The notes: generated by a model not told the origin, from the letters alone. A stretch of 7,053 nt of DNA from Chitinophaga pinensis (GCA_943333015.1 CALQRR010000081.1:1-7053); one strand, 5' to 3'; positions 1-6,338 are shown, counted from the first letter of the stretch. Made by a program: numbers and translations.

Positions 1-1182
1 CAAATAACGGATGATAGAGATAATATCCTGCTTGGTAAGTCCGCGCGTTTCCTGGTCAATTTCCAGGTTTAGCTTTTTGTTGATACGATAACGACCAACA
101 TCTCCGAGATCATACCGCTTGTCTGAGAAGAAAAGCTTGTCGATGATACCACGAGCAGTCTCCTCATCAGGTGGTTCAGCGTTACGAAGCTGACGGTAGA
201 TATGCTCTACGGCTTCTTTCTCTGAATTGGAAGTATCCTTCTGAAGCGTATTATAAATGATGGTGTAATCTGCAGAGTTAATATCATCCTTATGCAGAAT
301 GACTGATTTTACTCCAGATTCAAGAATCAGATCCAAATGATCTTTTTCGATCACGGTTTCGCGGTCGATGATCACTTCATTCCGTTCGATGGAAACAACC
401 TCACCGGTGTCTTCATCAACGAAATCTTCAATCCAAGTTTTCAAAACCCTCGCAGCCAATTTACGGCCGATAGCATTTTTAATACTTGATTTGCTTACTT
501 TGAATTCATCCGCAAGACCAAAAATCTCTAGGATATCTTTATCGCTTTCGTAACCGATTGCACGAAGCAGCGTTGTAACCGGAAGTTTTTTCTTACGGTC
601 GATGTACGCATACATCACACTGTTAATATCGGTTGCGAACTCAATCCAGGAACCTTTAAAAGGAATTACTCTGGCAGAGTAAAGTTTTGTACCGTTTGCA
701 TGTCGGCTTTGGCCGAAGAACACGCCCGGTGAACGGTGAAGCTGGGATACAACAACACGTTCAGCACCATTGATAACAAAGGTGCCTTTCGGAGTCATGT
801 ATGGAATAGTTCCCAGATAAACGTCCTGCACGATTGTTTCAAAATCCTCGTGCTCCGGATCAGTACAGTAAAGTTTTAGTTTTGCCTTCAGCGGGACGCT
901 GTGGGTCAACCCGCGATCCAAACATTCCTCAATGGAGTAACGTGGTGGATCGATAAAATAATCGAGAAACTCCAGAACGAAATTGTTCCGTGCATCCGAA
1001 ATCGGGAAGTTCTCAGCAAACACCTTGAAGAGACCTTCATTCTGACGATTTTCCGGAGTTGTTTCGAGCTGGAAGAAATCCTTGAACGATTGAACCTGAA
1101 CATCGAGGAAATCCGGATAGTCAATAGGGAGCTTGCTAGAAGCGAAGCTGAACCTGCTCGGGCGTTTTTTTGTGTAAGTCAA
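1..1182 (-). CDS. rpoB: RNA polymerase beta subunit, N-terminal part (cut by window edge)
   Basis: This encodes the beta subunit of the core RNA polymerase, which forms one side of the active-site cleft and the rifampicin pocket. The frame is open for 394 codons from the start to the left edge; the full protein is normally about 1,270-1,300 residues, so roughly 70% is missing. Recognisable blocks are [17 protein letters not shown] near residue 22, [13 protein letters not shown], the beta-lobe block [20 protein letters not shown] (residues 134-153), and [15 protein letters not shown] near residue 370. V145 matches the rifampicin-contact residue V146 of E. coli. No ATG lies upstream of the conserved region. 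An in-frame stop lies at 1195-1197, and the best start is TTG at 1180-1182, giving [17 protein letters not shown]. The gene is last of the rplK-A-J-L-rpoB series, 110 nt after rplL, and rpoC is expected next outside the window. The product is certain; the start is likely. Confidence 0.97.
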   Translation of the reverse strand, partial: MTYTKKRPSRFSFASSKLPIDYPDFLDVQVQSFKDFFQLETTPENRQNEGLFKVFAENFPISDARNNFVLEFLDYFIDPPRYSIEECLDRGLTHSVPLKAKLKLYCTDPEHEDFETIVQDVYLGTIPYMTPKGTFVINGAERVVVSQLHRSPGVFFGQSRHANGTKLYSARVIPFKGSWIEFATDINSVMYAYIDRKKKLPVTTLLRAIGYESDKDILEIFGLADEFKVSKSSIKNAIGRKLAARVLKTWIEDFVDEDTGEVVSIERNEVIIDRETVIEKDHLDLILESGVKSVILHKDDINSADYTIIYNTLQKDTSNSEKEAVEHIYRQLRNAEPPDEETARGIIDKLFFSDKRYDLGDVGRYRINKKLNLEIDQETRGLTKQDIISIIRYL

Positions 1183-1230
1183 GGGACTCGGAATTTAAAT
1201 GAAATGATGCAAAAGAAAAAGGGGATGCAT

Positions 1231-1276
1231 ACAAACAGCTAAAGACCTCAATAAATATTGAAGTCTTTGCTGTTGT
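1231..1276 (-). promoter_or_regulatory. Hairpin in the rplL-rpoB spacer (attenuator or processing site)
   Basis: In the minus-strand RNA, AAAGACUUCAA pairs with UUGAGGUCUUU (inner core 1241-1268; one U.G pair, loop about 6 nt). The pairing continues outwards as ACAACAGC with GCUGUUUGU, with two single-base bulges. The stem is thus about 19-21 bp and fills much of the 110-nt gap between rplL and rpoB. The 3' side is U-rich but has no clean U run directly after the stem. In E. coli the same spacer holds a partial terminator and an RNase III site that lower rpoB expression relative to L7/L12. The same role here is inferred from position and structure. Confidence 0.7.
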
Positions 1277-1292
1277 TAATGTTGAGATAGGG

Positions 1293-1667
1293 TTATTTAA
1301 CCTCTACTTCAGCACCGGCTTCAGTCAGTTGCGATTTCAACGCTTCTGCTTCTTCCTTGCTTACACCTTCTTTGAGGGGCTTTGGAGCACCGTCAACAAG
1401 ATCCTTTGCTTCTTTCAGTCCAAGACCAGTTAATTCCTTAACCAGTTTCACAACTGCGAGTTTGTTACCACCAGCTGCCTTAAGGATTACGTCGAACGCT
1501 GTTTTTTCTTCAACAGCTGCACCAGCATCTCCTGAAGGAGCTACCATTGCTACTGCCGCAGCAGCCGGTTCGATACCGTATTCGTCTTTAAGGATTTGAG
1601 CCAGTTCGTTCACTTCCTTAACTGTCAGGTTAACCAACTGTTCCGCGAAAGCTTTCAAGTCTGCCAT
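1293..1667 (-). CDS. rplL: 50S ribosomal protein L7/L12
   Basis: L7/L12 is the flexible, multi-copy stalk protein of the 50S subunit. It binds L10 through its N terminus and recruits the translation GTPases (EF-Tu, EF-G, IF2, RF3). The 124 residues fit the family. The N-terminal dimerisation part covers about 1-33, followed by an Ala/Val/Gly-rich hinge at about 34-53. The globular C-terminal domain starts at [16 protein letters not shown], carries the factor-binding helix motif [12 protein letters not shown] (80-91), and ends EAGAEVEVK, almost as in E. coli. The ATG start is preceded by an A-rich stretch (AAAAACAACATACA) rather than a Shine-Dalgarno. It follows rplJ by 56 nt and precedes rpoB by 110 nt, the usual order. 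Confidence 0.98.
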   Translation of the reverse strand: MADLKAFAEQLVNLTVKEVNELAQILKDEYGIEPAAAAVAMVAPSGDAGAAVEEKTAFDVILKAAGGNKLAVVKLVKELTGLGLKEAKDLVDGAPKPLKEGVSKEEAEALKSQLTEAGAEVEVK

Positions 1668-1723
1668 TGTATGTTGTTTTTAGTTGAATGTACAAAAAGG
1701 GTTACAAAAAAAAGGGGGTGAGA

Positions 1724-2245
1724 TTATTCAGGACGCTCAGAGAGAGTCTTAACCAATCCTGCGATTGTATTTCCACCCGATTGAAGAGCAGAGATAACAT
1801 TCTTCGCAGGCGATTGCAACAATCCGATGATTTCGCCGATAACCTCGTTTTTGGTTTTGATAGCAATAAGAGCATCAACCTGATTGTCGCCAATGTAAAA
1901 GGACTCTTCTACATATGCTGCTTTCAACGTTGGTCTATCACTTGTTTTACGGAACTCCTTGATAAGTTTCGCTGGCTCATTTACAGAATCTGTAAACATG
2001 ACAGCTGTGGCGCCGTGAAGTACAGGGAATAATGGAGAGTAATCCATTTCCATGCGTTCAAACGCTTTTCTTAGCAAAGTGTTCTTAACTACCTTCAATT
2101 CAATCTTACGGTTGAAGCAGATACGACGAAGTTTATTCGTCTTCTCTACTGTCAATGAAGATGTGTCGGTGAGGTAGAAGTTCTTCGTTGCATTTAACTT
2201 TTCAACCAGTTCAATGATTACCTGGTCTTTTTCTTCTTTCTTCAT
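1724..2245 (-). CDS. rplJ: 50S ribosomal protein L10
   Basis: L10 anchors the L7/L12 dimers to 23S rRNA at the base of the stalk. The 173 residues begin MKKEEKDQVIIELVEKLN, the usual beginning for Bacteroidota L10. The frame is open further upstream to 2299, but that would run over the end of rplA and add 18 residues not typical of the family, so ATG 2243-2245 is chosen. Visible parts are FYLTDTSSLTVEKTNKLRR (23-41), the rRNA-binding stretch KVVKNTLLRKAFE (51-63), and a C-terminal helix from about residue 149 (NVISALQSGGNTIAGLVK) that carries the L12 dimers. It lies 28 nt after rplA, too close for the long L10 leader that other phyla place before this gene, so any feedback by L10 must act elsewhere. 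Confidence 0.97.
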   Translation of the reverse strand: MKKEEKDQVIIELVEKLNATKNFYLTDTSSLTVEKTNKLRRICFNRKIELKVVKNTLLRKAFERMEMDYSPLFPVLHGATAVMFTDSVNEPAKLIKEFRKTSDRPTLKAAYVEESFYIGDNQVDALIAIKTKNEVIGEIIGLLQSPAKNVISALQSGGNTIAGLVKTLSERPE

Positions 2246-2273
2246 CTTTTCAAGAATTAAAAGGGTTAGATAA

Positions 2274-2969
2274 TCAGGCGCCGATTGACTTAACGTCAAC
2301 TGCTACTGAAGGACTCATCGTACTCGACATGTAAACGCTTCTTACATAGATACCTTTTGCGGAAGAAGGCTTCAGCTTCAGAATAGTCTGAATAAGCTCT
2401 CTTGCGTTTTCGAAAAGTTTGTCTTCTGTAAAAGATGTTTTGCCGATTGCTGCATGCACGATACCTGTTTTATCCACTTTGAAATCGATTTTACCGGCTT
2501 TTACTTCTTGCACGGCTTTACCGACTTCAACGGTAACAGTACCTGTTTTGGGATTGGGCATCAAACCACGAGGTCCAAGGACACGTCCAAGGGCACCTAC
2601 TTTGGCCATAATGCTCGGCATGGTGATGATAACATCAACATCCGTCCAACCACCTTTGATTTTCTCAATGTAATCATCCAGTCCAACAAAGTCAGCACCT
2701 GATGCGCGGGCTTCATCCTCCTTATCAGGAGTACAAAGTACCAACACGCGAACTGTTTTACCTGTTCCATGTGGAAGAGACACGATACCACGAACCATTT
2801 GATTCGCTTTACGTGGATCAACTCCCAAACGAACGGCAACATCTACAGATGAGTCGAATTTGGTTGTGGAGATTTCTTTTACCAAGCGTGCAGCTTCTAA
2901 AAGTGCATAGGATTTCTCCTGATCTACTTTTGAAATTACTGCTTTGCGTTTTTTTGTCAGTTGTGCCAT
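2274..2969 (-). CDS. rplA: 50S ribosomal protein L1
   Basis: L1 forms the mobile stalk at the E site of the 50S subunit and guides the leaving deacylated tRNA. In many bacteria it also represses translation of its own rplK-rplA message. From ATG 2967-2969 the protein has 231 residues, a normal length. A TTG three codons earlier in frame is possible but less likely. Domain I RNA-binding residues lie in [20 protein letters not shown] (38-57) and LPHGTGK (65-71). The family signature [20 protein letters not shown] is at 125-144, and [19 protein letters not shown] (149-167) returns to domain I. It starts 24 nt after rplK stops, suggesting translational coupling. Confidence 0.98.
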   Translation of the reverse strand: MAQLTKKRKAVISKVDQEKSYALLEAARLVKEISTTKFDSSVDVAVRLGVDPRKANQMVRGIVSLPHGTGKTVRVLVLCTPDKEDEARASGADFVGLDDYIEKIKGGWTDVDVIITMPSIMAKVGALGRVLGPRGLMPNPKTGTVTVEVGKAVQEVKAGKIDFKVDKTGIVHAAIGKTSFTEDKLFENARELIQTILKLKPSSAKGIYVRSVYMSSTMSPSVAVDVKSIGA

Positions 2970-2993
2970 TTCACTCAAACTTAAAATCGTTAG

Positions 2994-3431
2994 TTAAAAA
3001 GGACGCTGACCGTCAACGTTAATACCCATACTGCGCGCTGTTCCTGCTACCATGCTCATGGCAGATTCAACTGTAAAACAGTTTAAATCCGGCATTTTTG
3101 CTTCAGCAATAGAACGTACAGTATCCCAGGTCACAGAGGCTACCTTCTTACGATTTGGTTCAGCTGAACCGCTCGTTAATTTGGTTGCTTCTTTGAGCTG
3201 AATGGCCACAGGCGGTGTTTTTACGATGAAGTCAAATGACTTATCAACGTATACAGTAATGATTACTGGCAAAACTTTACCGGCCTGCTCCTGTGTACGG
3301 GCGTTGAACTGCTTGCAGAAATCCATGATATTCACCCCTTTCGCACCGAGTGCCGGTCCGATTGGAGGTGATGGATTGGCTGCGCCGCCTTTCACCTGTA
3401 ACTTTATGAGTGCACCTACTTCTTTAGCCAT
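2994..3431 (-). CDS. rplK: 50S ribosomal protein L11
   Basis: L11 binds the 1070 region of 23S rRNA at the GTPase-associated centre, is the site of thiostrepton action, and is needed for RelA-type sensing of uncharged tRNA. It has 145 residues, close to the usual 141-147. The N-terminal domain holds the Pro-rich block [20 protein letters not shown] (19-38), whose prolines contact thiostrepton. The rRNA-binding C-terminal domain begins near [11 protein letters not shown] (72-82) and ends [12 protein letters not shown]. The ATG is preceded by AATAATAAACAAAA, an A/T-rich initiation region. It opens the rplK-rplA pair and follows nusG after a spacer of about 100 nt that may be a leader. Confidence 0.98.
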   Translation of the reverse strand: MAKEVGALIKLQVKGGAANPSPPIGPALGAKGVNIMDFCKQFNARTQEQAGKVLPVIITVYVDKSFDFIVKTPPVAIQLKEATKLTSGSAEPNRKKVASVTWDTVRSIAEAKMPDLNCFTVESAMSMVAGTARSMGINVDGQRPF

Positions 3432-3533
3432 TTTTGTTTATTATTGAATCGCGGGGCCTGTTTTCGAATGAGGAGGGGAAGCATTATAGTCGGAGAAGAC
3501 AACCTCACACGGCACCAGGTGTGCCCACTGTTT
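3432..3533 (-). promoter_or_regulatory. nusG-rplK spacer, candidate L1-binding mRNA leader
   Basis: This 102-nt stretch holds no gene. It is much longer than the neighbouring gaps (9, 24 and 28 nt). Read as minus-strand RNA it begins shortly after the nusG stop with CAGUG, then a perfect 5-bp hairpin GGCAC-ACCUG-GUGCC (3511-3525), then GUGUGAGG. CA/UG can close an outer stem around a symmetric GUG/GUG internal loop. A UGAGG (minus-strand equivalent at 3502-3506) can pair with CCUCA nearer rplK. In E. coli, L1 represses rplK-rplA by binding a site at this position that mimics its 23S rRNA site. The match here is one of position and general shape only. No Bacteroidota-type promoter was found in it. 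Confidence 0.35.
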
Positions 3534-4085
3534 TTATTCCTTTTCTACCTGCATGTAGTTCAGTTCAAGCGGCGTTTTGCGGCCGAAGATCTTCACCATA
3601 ACAGTCAATTTCTTTTTCTCTTCGTTTATTTCTTCGATCGTTCCAGTGAAACTGTTGAAAGGGCCATCGACCACTTTCACGGATTCCCCAACAATGAATG
3701 GAATATTTAATTCAGCATCGCTTTCCGAAAGCTCATCCACTTTTCCGAGGATTCGATTGACTTCAGCCGGACGTAATGGAATAGGAGCACCTTTATCTCC
3801 TAAAAATCCAATCACACCCGGAATGTTTTTCAGGATATGGGGGATTTCACCAATCATCAGGGCTTCAATCATGATGTAACCGGGAAAATAGCTACGCTCT
3901 TTGCTGATTTTCTTTCCGTTACGGATTTGATATACTTTTTCAGTAGGGATCAAAACCTGTGAAATATAGTCGGCGATATTGTGATGCACAATCTCGGAAT
4001 CGATATATTCCTTTACTTTTTTCTCCTTGCCACTAACAGCACGCAGAACGTACCATTTCTTGGTGTTGGTGATTTCTTCAGTCAT
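3534..4085 (-). CDS. nusG: Transcription termination/antitermination factor NusG
   Basis: NusG binds the RNA polymerase clamp across the cleft, reduces pausing, and links polymerase to Rho or to the ribosomal protein S10. From ATG 4083-4085 the protein has 183 residues, a normal length; an in-frame TTG two codons earlier is disfavoured. The NGN domain runs from about KKWYVLRAVSGKEKKVKEYI (9-28) to near residue 115 and includes the conserved ERSYFPGYIMIEA (63-75) and IPGVIGFLGD (88-97). The KOW domain covers about 130-181 (FIVGESVKVVDGPFNSFTGT at 130-149, ending TPLELNYMQVEKE). No extra insertion of the UpxY/LoaP kind is seen, so this is the housekeeping paralogue. It lies 9 nt after the secE stop, a tight secE-nusG pair. 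Confidence 0.97.
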   Translation of the reverse strand: MTEEITNTKKWYVLRAVSGKEKKVKEYIDSEIVHHNIADYISQVLIPTEKVYQIRNGKKISKERSYFPGYIMIEALMIGEIPHILKNIPGVIGFLGDKGAPIPLRPAEVNRILGKVDELSESDAELNIPFIVGESVKVVDGPFNSFTGTIEEINEEKKKLTVMVKIFGRKTPLELNYMQVEKE

Positions 4086-4094
4086 CTCCAACTA

Positions 4095-4289
4095 TTAATT
4101 AAAAAGATCATAAAACAACTCCATTGCATGGCTGAACGTGAAATCCATCAGGAAAATCACAAGCGCAATGATCAGCGAAGAGATCATGACAACAATCGCA
4201 GAACTCTGAAGTTCGCTCCATGTTGGCCAGGTCACTTTGTGAACCAGCTCCGTGTAAGACTCTTCGATATATGTTTTAAGCTTCGACAT
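4095..4289 (-). CDS. secE: Preprotein translocase subunit SecE
   Basis: SecE is the small essential membrane subunit that clamps SecY in the inner-membrane translocon. The predicted protein has 64 residues from ATG 4287-4289. It is the short, single-span form, unlike the three-span SecE of E. coli. An amphipathic cytoplasmic helix (about 3-18) is followed by the family motif KVTWPTWSEL (18-27) and one hydrophobic span at about 29-53 (SSAIVVMISSLIIALVIFLM), then a short tail ending ELFYDLFN. A GTG six codons upstream is in frame but would overlap the 3' end of tRNA-Trp, so the ATG is preferred. It starts 15 nt after tRNA-Trp, so the mRNA 5' end is probably set by tRNA processing. Confidence 0.95.
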   Translation of the reverse strand: MSKLKTYIEESYTELVHKVTWPTWSELQSSAIVVMISSLIIALVIFLMDFTFSHAMELFYDLFN

Positions 4290-4304
4290 TCGTTCAAAGT
4301 TTTG

Positions 4305-4377
4305 CACGGGAGGAGGGACTCGAACCCCCAGCCAATGGTTTTGGAGACCACTACTCTACCAATTGAGCTACACCCGT
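4305..4377 (-). tRNA. tRNA-Trp (anticodon CCA)
   Basis: The 73-nt gene folds as a cloverleaf: acceptor ACGGGTG/CTCCCGT, D arm GCTC/GAGT, anticodon stem GTGGT/ACCAT with loop CTCCAAA (anticodon CCA at 4342-4344), variable loop TGGCT, and T arm GGGGG-TTCGAGT-CCCTC with one G.T pair. The discriminator is G73, as expected for bacterial tRNA-Trp. The 3' CCA is not encoded. Position 6-67 of the acceptor stem is a T-T mismatch; all other acceptor pairs are Watson-Crick. It lies between tuf and secE, a place where several bacterial groups keep tRNA-Trp. Confidence 0.96.
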
Positions 4378-4440
4378 ATTGTTTAGAGTATTTGTTCCGG
4401 TGTGAAACATTCTCTCTGATAGATTCCCTTAAACAGGGCG

Positions 4441-4477
4441 AAAAGGTGCCCGGTCACTGATGACCGAAGCACCTTTT
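4441..4477 (-). terminator. Terminator-like hairpin after tuf
   Basis: Perfect outer arms AAAAGGTGC (4441-4449) and GCACCTTTT (4469-4477) enclose an inner stem CGGTCA/TGACCG (4451-4456 and 4461-4466) with a CTGA loop. The inverted repeat is nearly symmetric and could act on either strand. On the minus strand the T run lies in the 3' arm and is followed by CGCCC, so it is not an ideal terminator. It begins about 29 nt past the tuf stop and 64 nt before tRNA-Trp. It probably ends or reduces tuf transcription ahead of the secE-nusG-ribosomal protein segment. Confidence 0.75.
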
Positions 4478-4505
4478 ATATTACCTGTTCCGGAAACCGG
4501 ATTTA

Positions 4506-5693
4506 CTATTTCAAGATCTCAGTAACCTGACCTGCACCTACTGTACGGCCACCTTCACGGATCGCAAAACGAAGTCCTTTTTCCATCGCTACTGGAACGA
4601 TGAGTGTAACTTCGATTGTAACGTTATCTCCAGGGACAACCATTTCACGACCTTCTGGCAACATGATCTCACCAGTAACGTCTGTTGTACGGAGGTAGAA
4701 CTGAGGACGGTATTTGTTATGGAATGGAGTGTGACGTCCACCTTCTTCTTTTTTCAAGATATACACCTCTGCTTTGAATACAGTGTGTGGTGTAATTGAA
4801 CCTGGTTTAGCGATAACCATTCCACGACGGATAGCTTCTTTATCGATACCACGAAGAAGTAGACCTACGTTGTCACCAGCTTCACCACGATCAAGAATCT
4901 TACGGAACATCTCAACTCCAGTCACTACTGACTTAAGTTTTTCAACTTGCATTCCGAGGATTTCAACTTCTTCACCAGAGTTGATAACACCTTTTTCGAT
5001 ACGACCTGTTGCAACAGTTCCACGACCAGTGATCGAGAAAACGTCTTCAACTGGCATCAAGAAAGGAAGATCAACCTGACGTGGAGGAATTGGAATGAAC
5101 GTGTCAACCGCTTCCATCAATTCAAGAATTTTAGGAACCCAGTTTGCATCGTTATTCAAACCACCAAGAGCAGAACCACGGATGATTGGAGTTTCGTCAC
5201 CTTCAAAACCGTAGAACGTTAATAGTTCACGAATTTCCATCTCAACCAATTCGAGAAGTTCTTCGTCATCTACCATGTCCACTTTGTTCATGAAAACAAC
5301 AAGTTTAGGTACACCTACCTGACGTGCAAGAAGGATGTGCTCACGTGTTTGTGGCATCGGACCATCTGTTGCAGCAACAACTAGGATAGCACCGTCCATC
5401 TGGGCAGCACCTGTAACCATGTTCTTCACATAATCCGCGTGACCTGGACAGTCAACGTGAGCATAGTGACGATTTGCTGTAGTATATTCTACGTGTGATG
5501 TGTTGATCGTGATACCGCGTTCCTTTTCTTCCGGAGCGTTATCGATAGAATCGAACGAACGAGCTTCAGACAAACCCGCCGCTGCAAGTACAGTTGTAAT
5601 AGCAGCAGTTAATGTTGTCTTACCGTGGTCAACGTGACCGATGGTACCGATGTTGACGTGTGGTTTGGAGCGGTCGAATTTTTCTTTAGCCAT
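4506..5693 (-). CDS. tuf: Translation elongation factor EF-Tu
   Basis: EF-Tu carries aminoacyl-tRNA to the ribosomal A site and hydrolyses GTP on correct decoding. The 395 residues match the usual length. All G-domain motifs are intact: GHVDHGKT (19-26), RGITI (59-63, switch I), DCPGH (81-85, with the catalytic His85), NKVD (136-139) and SAL (174-176). Domain II starts near residue 210 ([20 protein letters not shown]), and domain III ends with [15 protein letters not shown]. The ATG start [20 protein letters not shown] is typical for the phylum. The gene lies 78 nt after tRNA-Thr(GGT) with no promoter seen in between, so it is probably expressed from the tRNA promoter. Only one tuf is visible; a second copy elsewhere cannot be excluded. 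Confidence 0.99.
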   Translation of the reverse strand: MAKEKFDRSKPHVNIGTIGHVDHGKTTLTAAITTVLAAAGLSEARSFDSIDNAPEEKERGITINTSHVEYTTANRHYAHVDCPGHADYVKNMVTGAAQMDGAILVVAATDGPMPQTREHILLARQVGVPKLVVFMNKVDMVDDEELLELVEMEIRELLTFYGFEGDETPIIRGSALGGLNNDANWVPKILELMEAVDTFIPIPPRQVDLPFLMPVEDVFSITGRGTVATGRIEKGVINSGEEVEILGMQVEKLKSVVTGVEMFRKILDRGEAGDNVGLLLRGIDKEAIRRGMVIAKPGSITPHTVFKAEVYILKKEEGGRHTPFHNKYRPQFYLRTTDVTGEIMLPEGREMVVPGDNVTIEVTLIVPVAMEKGLRFAIREGGRTVGAGQVTEILK

Positions 5694-5771
5694 GGCTATT
5701 TAGTTGATTTGTTGATATGAGTGTGTTTGATTGAAAGTGTTTGATGAACAAACGATTGATTCAAAAAGTGG

Positions 5772-5843
5772 AGCCAATGACGGGAATTGAACCCGTGACC
5801 CCTTCCTTACCAAGGAAGTACTCTACCCCTGAGCTACATCGGC
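5772..5843 (-). tRNA. tRNA-Thr (anticodon GGT)
   Basis: The 72-nt cloverleaf has acceptor GCCGATG/CATTGGC (one G.T pair), D arm GCTC/GAGT with loop AGGGGTA, anticodon stem CTTCC/GGAAG with loop TTGGTAA (anticodon GGT, reading ACC and ACU), and T arm ACGGG-TTCAATT-CCCGT. The discriminator is T73, and no CCA is encoded. It is the tRNA next to tuf, as thrT is next to tufB in E. coli. Confidence 0.97.
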
Positions 5844-5858
5844 CTTAGAGAGAAAAGG

Positions 5859-5899
5859 CCTTCCCGTTCACGCCGAAGACTTCGGTTTGAACGGGAAGG
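5859..5899 (-). terminator. Strong hairpin between tRNA-Gly and tRNA-Thr(GGT)
   Basis: Arms CCTTCCCGTTCA (5859-5870) and TGAACGGGAAGG (5888-5899) form a perfect 12-bp stem. A second stem CCGAA/TTCGG (5873-5877 and 5881-5885) stacks inside it. In the minus-strand RNA the 3' arm is followed by CCUUUUCUCUC, so it looks like a Rho-independent terminator. Only 15 nt separate it from the downstream tRNA-Thr, which leaves no room for a new promoter. A partial terminator or an RNA-processing element fits better than a full stop. Confidence 0.7.
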
Positions 5900-5903
5900 T
5901 GAA

Positions 5904-5979
5904 TGGAGCGGAAGACGAGGCTCGAACTCGCTACCCTCAGCTTGGAAGGCTGACGCTCTACCAAATGAGCTACTTCCGC
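5904..5979 (-). tRNA. tRNA-Gly (anticodon TCC)
   Basis: The 76-nt gene includes an encoded 3' CCA (5904-5906). It has acceptor GCGGAAG/CTTCCGC, D arm GCTC/GAGC with loop ATTTGGTA, anticodon stem TCAGC/GCTGA with loop CTTCCAA (anticodon TCC, reading GGA and GGG), T arm GCGAG-TTCGAGC-CTCGT with one G.T pair, and discriminator T73. It corresponds in place to glyT of E. coli. Confidence 0.97.
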
Positions 5980-6010
5980 TTGATCGCATTCAGAGTTACT
6001 TGATGTAAAC

Positions 6011-6028
6011 TCAGGAATACTTTCCTGA
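6011..6028 (-). promoter_or_regulatory. Small hairpin in the tRNA-Tyr/tRNA-Gly spacer
   Basis: Perfect 7-bp arms TCAGGAA (6011-6017) and TTCCTGA (6022-6028) surround a 4-nt loop in the 61-nt spacer between tRNA-Tyr and tRNA-Gly. There is no U run after it on the minus strand, so it is unlikely to terminate. A role in keeping the two tRNAs folded apart, or as an RNase site during processing of the precursor, is possible but inferred. Confidence 0.4.
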
Positions 6029-6040
6029 TCTTTTTCCTCT

Positions 6041-6125
6041 TGGTGGGGAGAGAAGGATTCGAACCTTCGAACTCGGAGAGGACAGATTTACAGTCTGTTG
6101 TCGTTGACCGCTTGACTATCTCCCC
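6041..6125 (-). tRNA. tRNA-Tyr (anticodon GTA)
   Basis: The 85-nt class II tRNA includes an encoded CCA (6041-6043). It has acceptor GGGGAGA/TCTCCCC, anticodon stem ACAGA/TCTGT with loop CTGTAAA (anticodon GTA), the long variable arm typical of bacterial tRNA-Tyr (CCTCTCCGAGTTCG), T arm GAAGG-TTCGAAT-CCTTC, and discriminator A73. It corresponds in place to tyrU of E. coli. Confidence 0.97.
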
Positions 6126-6160
6126 AACCTCTTTGAAATAAAGAATACTGCAAAGAACAG

Positions 6161-6233
6161 AGCCGAAGAAGGGACTCGAACCCCCGACCAGCTGATTACA
6201 AATCAGCTGCTCTACCAGCTGAGCTACTTCGGC
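6161..6233 (-). tRNA. tRNA-Thr (anticodon TGT)
   Basis: The 73-nt cloverleaf has acceptor GCCGAAG/CTTCGGC, D arm GCTC/GAGC with loop AGCTGGTA, anticodon stem GCTGA/TCAGC with loop TTTGTAA (anticodon TGT, reading ACA and ACG), T arm GGGGG-TTCGAGT-CCCTT with one G.T pair, and discriminator T73. No CCA is encoded. It is the first gene after the promoter at 6297-6327, and corresponds in place to thrU of E. coli. Confidence 0.97.
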
Positions 6234-6296
6234 TTTTACCCCCTTGAATGGATGATCTTTCGCTTTCGCTAATATCACCCTCTCGAAAAAGGTGTG

Positions 6297-6327
6297 CAAA
6301 TGTAGGTAAGAATTCATTCCCACCAAA
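6297..6327 (-). promoter_or_regulatory. Bacteroidota-type promoter of the tRNA-tuf operon
   Basis: On the minus strand, TTTG (6324-6327) is followed after exactly 19 nt by TACATTTG (6297-6304). This fits the TTTG / TAnnTTTG consensus at about -33 and -7 of the phylum's primary sigma factor. Transcription would start near 6290, some 57 nt before tRNA-Thr(TGT). It lies just past the hpf terminator, where a promoter for the tRNA-tuf-secE-nusG-rpl series is needed. Confidence 0.8.
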
Positions 6328-6338
6328 CATTTTTAAAA

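Noticed and set aside
1206..1229. Repeated GATGCA flanking an A/G-rich tract before rpoB
   Set aside because: Two six-base copies in a biased stretch are expected by chance; no target-site duplication or insertion is seen between them.
901..1242. Plus-strand open frame of 113 codons at the 5' end of rpoB
   Set aside because: It lies antisense to the conserved RpoB N terminus, has no recognisable features, and is explained as a shadow frame.
1668..1723. C/T-rich runs (CCCCCTTTTTTTT and CCCTTTTT on the minus strand) between rplJ and rplL
   Set aside because: No stem precedes the runs to make a terminator; it is probably just an A/T-rich spacer before the highly translated rplL.
2246..2299. 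Longer L10 reading frame starting inside rplA
   Set aside because: The extra 18 residues do not resemble L10 and overlap the end of rplA; the conserved start is ATG 2243-2245.
3483..3488. TATAAT-like hexamer on the minus strand in the nusG-rplK spacer
   Set aside because: There is no -35 element at a proper distance, and the phylum's main promoters use TAnnTTTG, which is not present here.
3981..4460. Plus-strand open frame of 159 codons over nusG, secE and tRNA-Trp
   Set aside because: It is antisense to two well-supported genes and a tRNA. The stretch GRRDSNPQPMVLETTTLPIELHP is the familiar false peptide from reading through a tRNA.
5723..5745. Two copies of GTGTTTGAT 14 nt apart in the tuf leader
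   Set aside because: They are short and lie in low-complexity sequence; no support for an operator or binding site.
5970..6326. Minus-strand open frame of 118 codons over the tRNA-Thr, tRNA-Tyr and tRNA-Gly region
   Set aside because: It translates tRNA genes and the promoter region; it is a chance frame.
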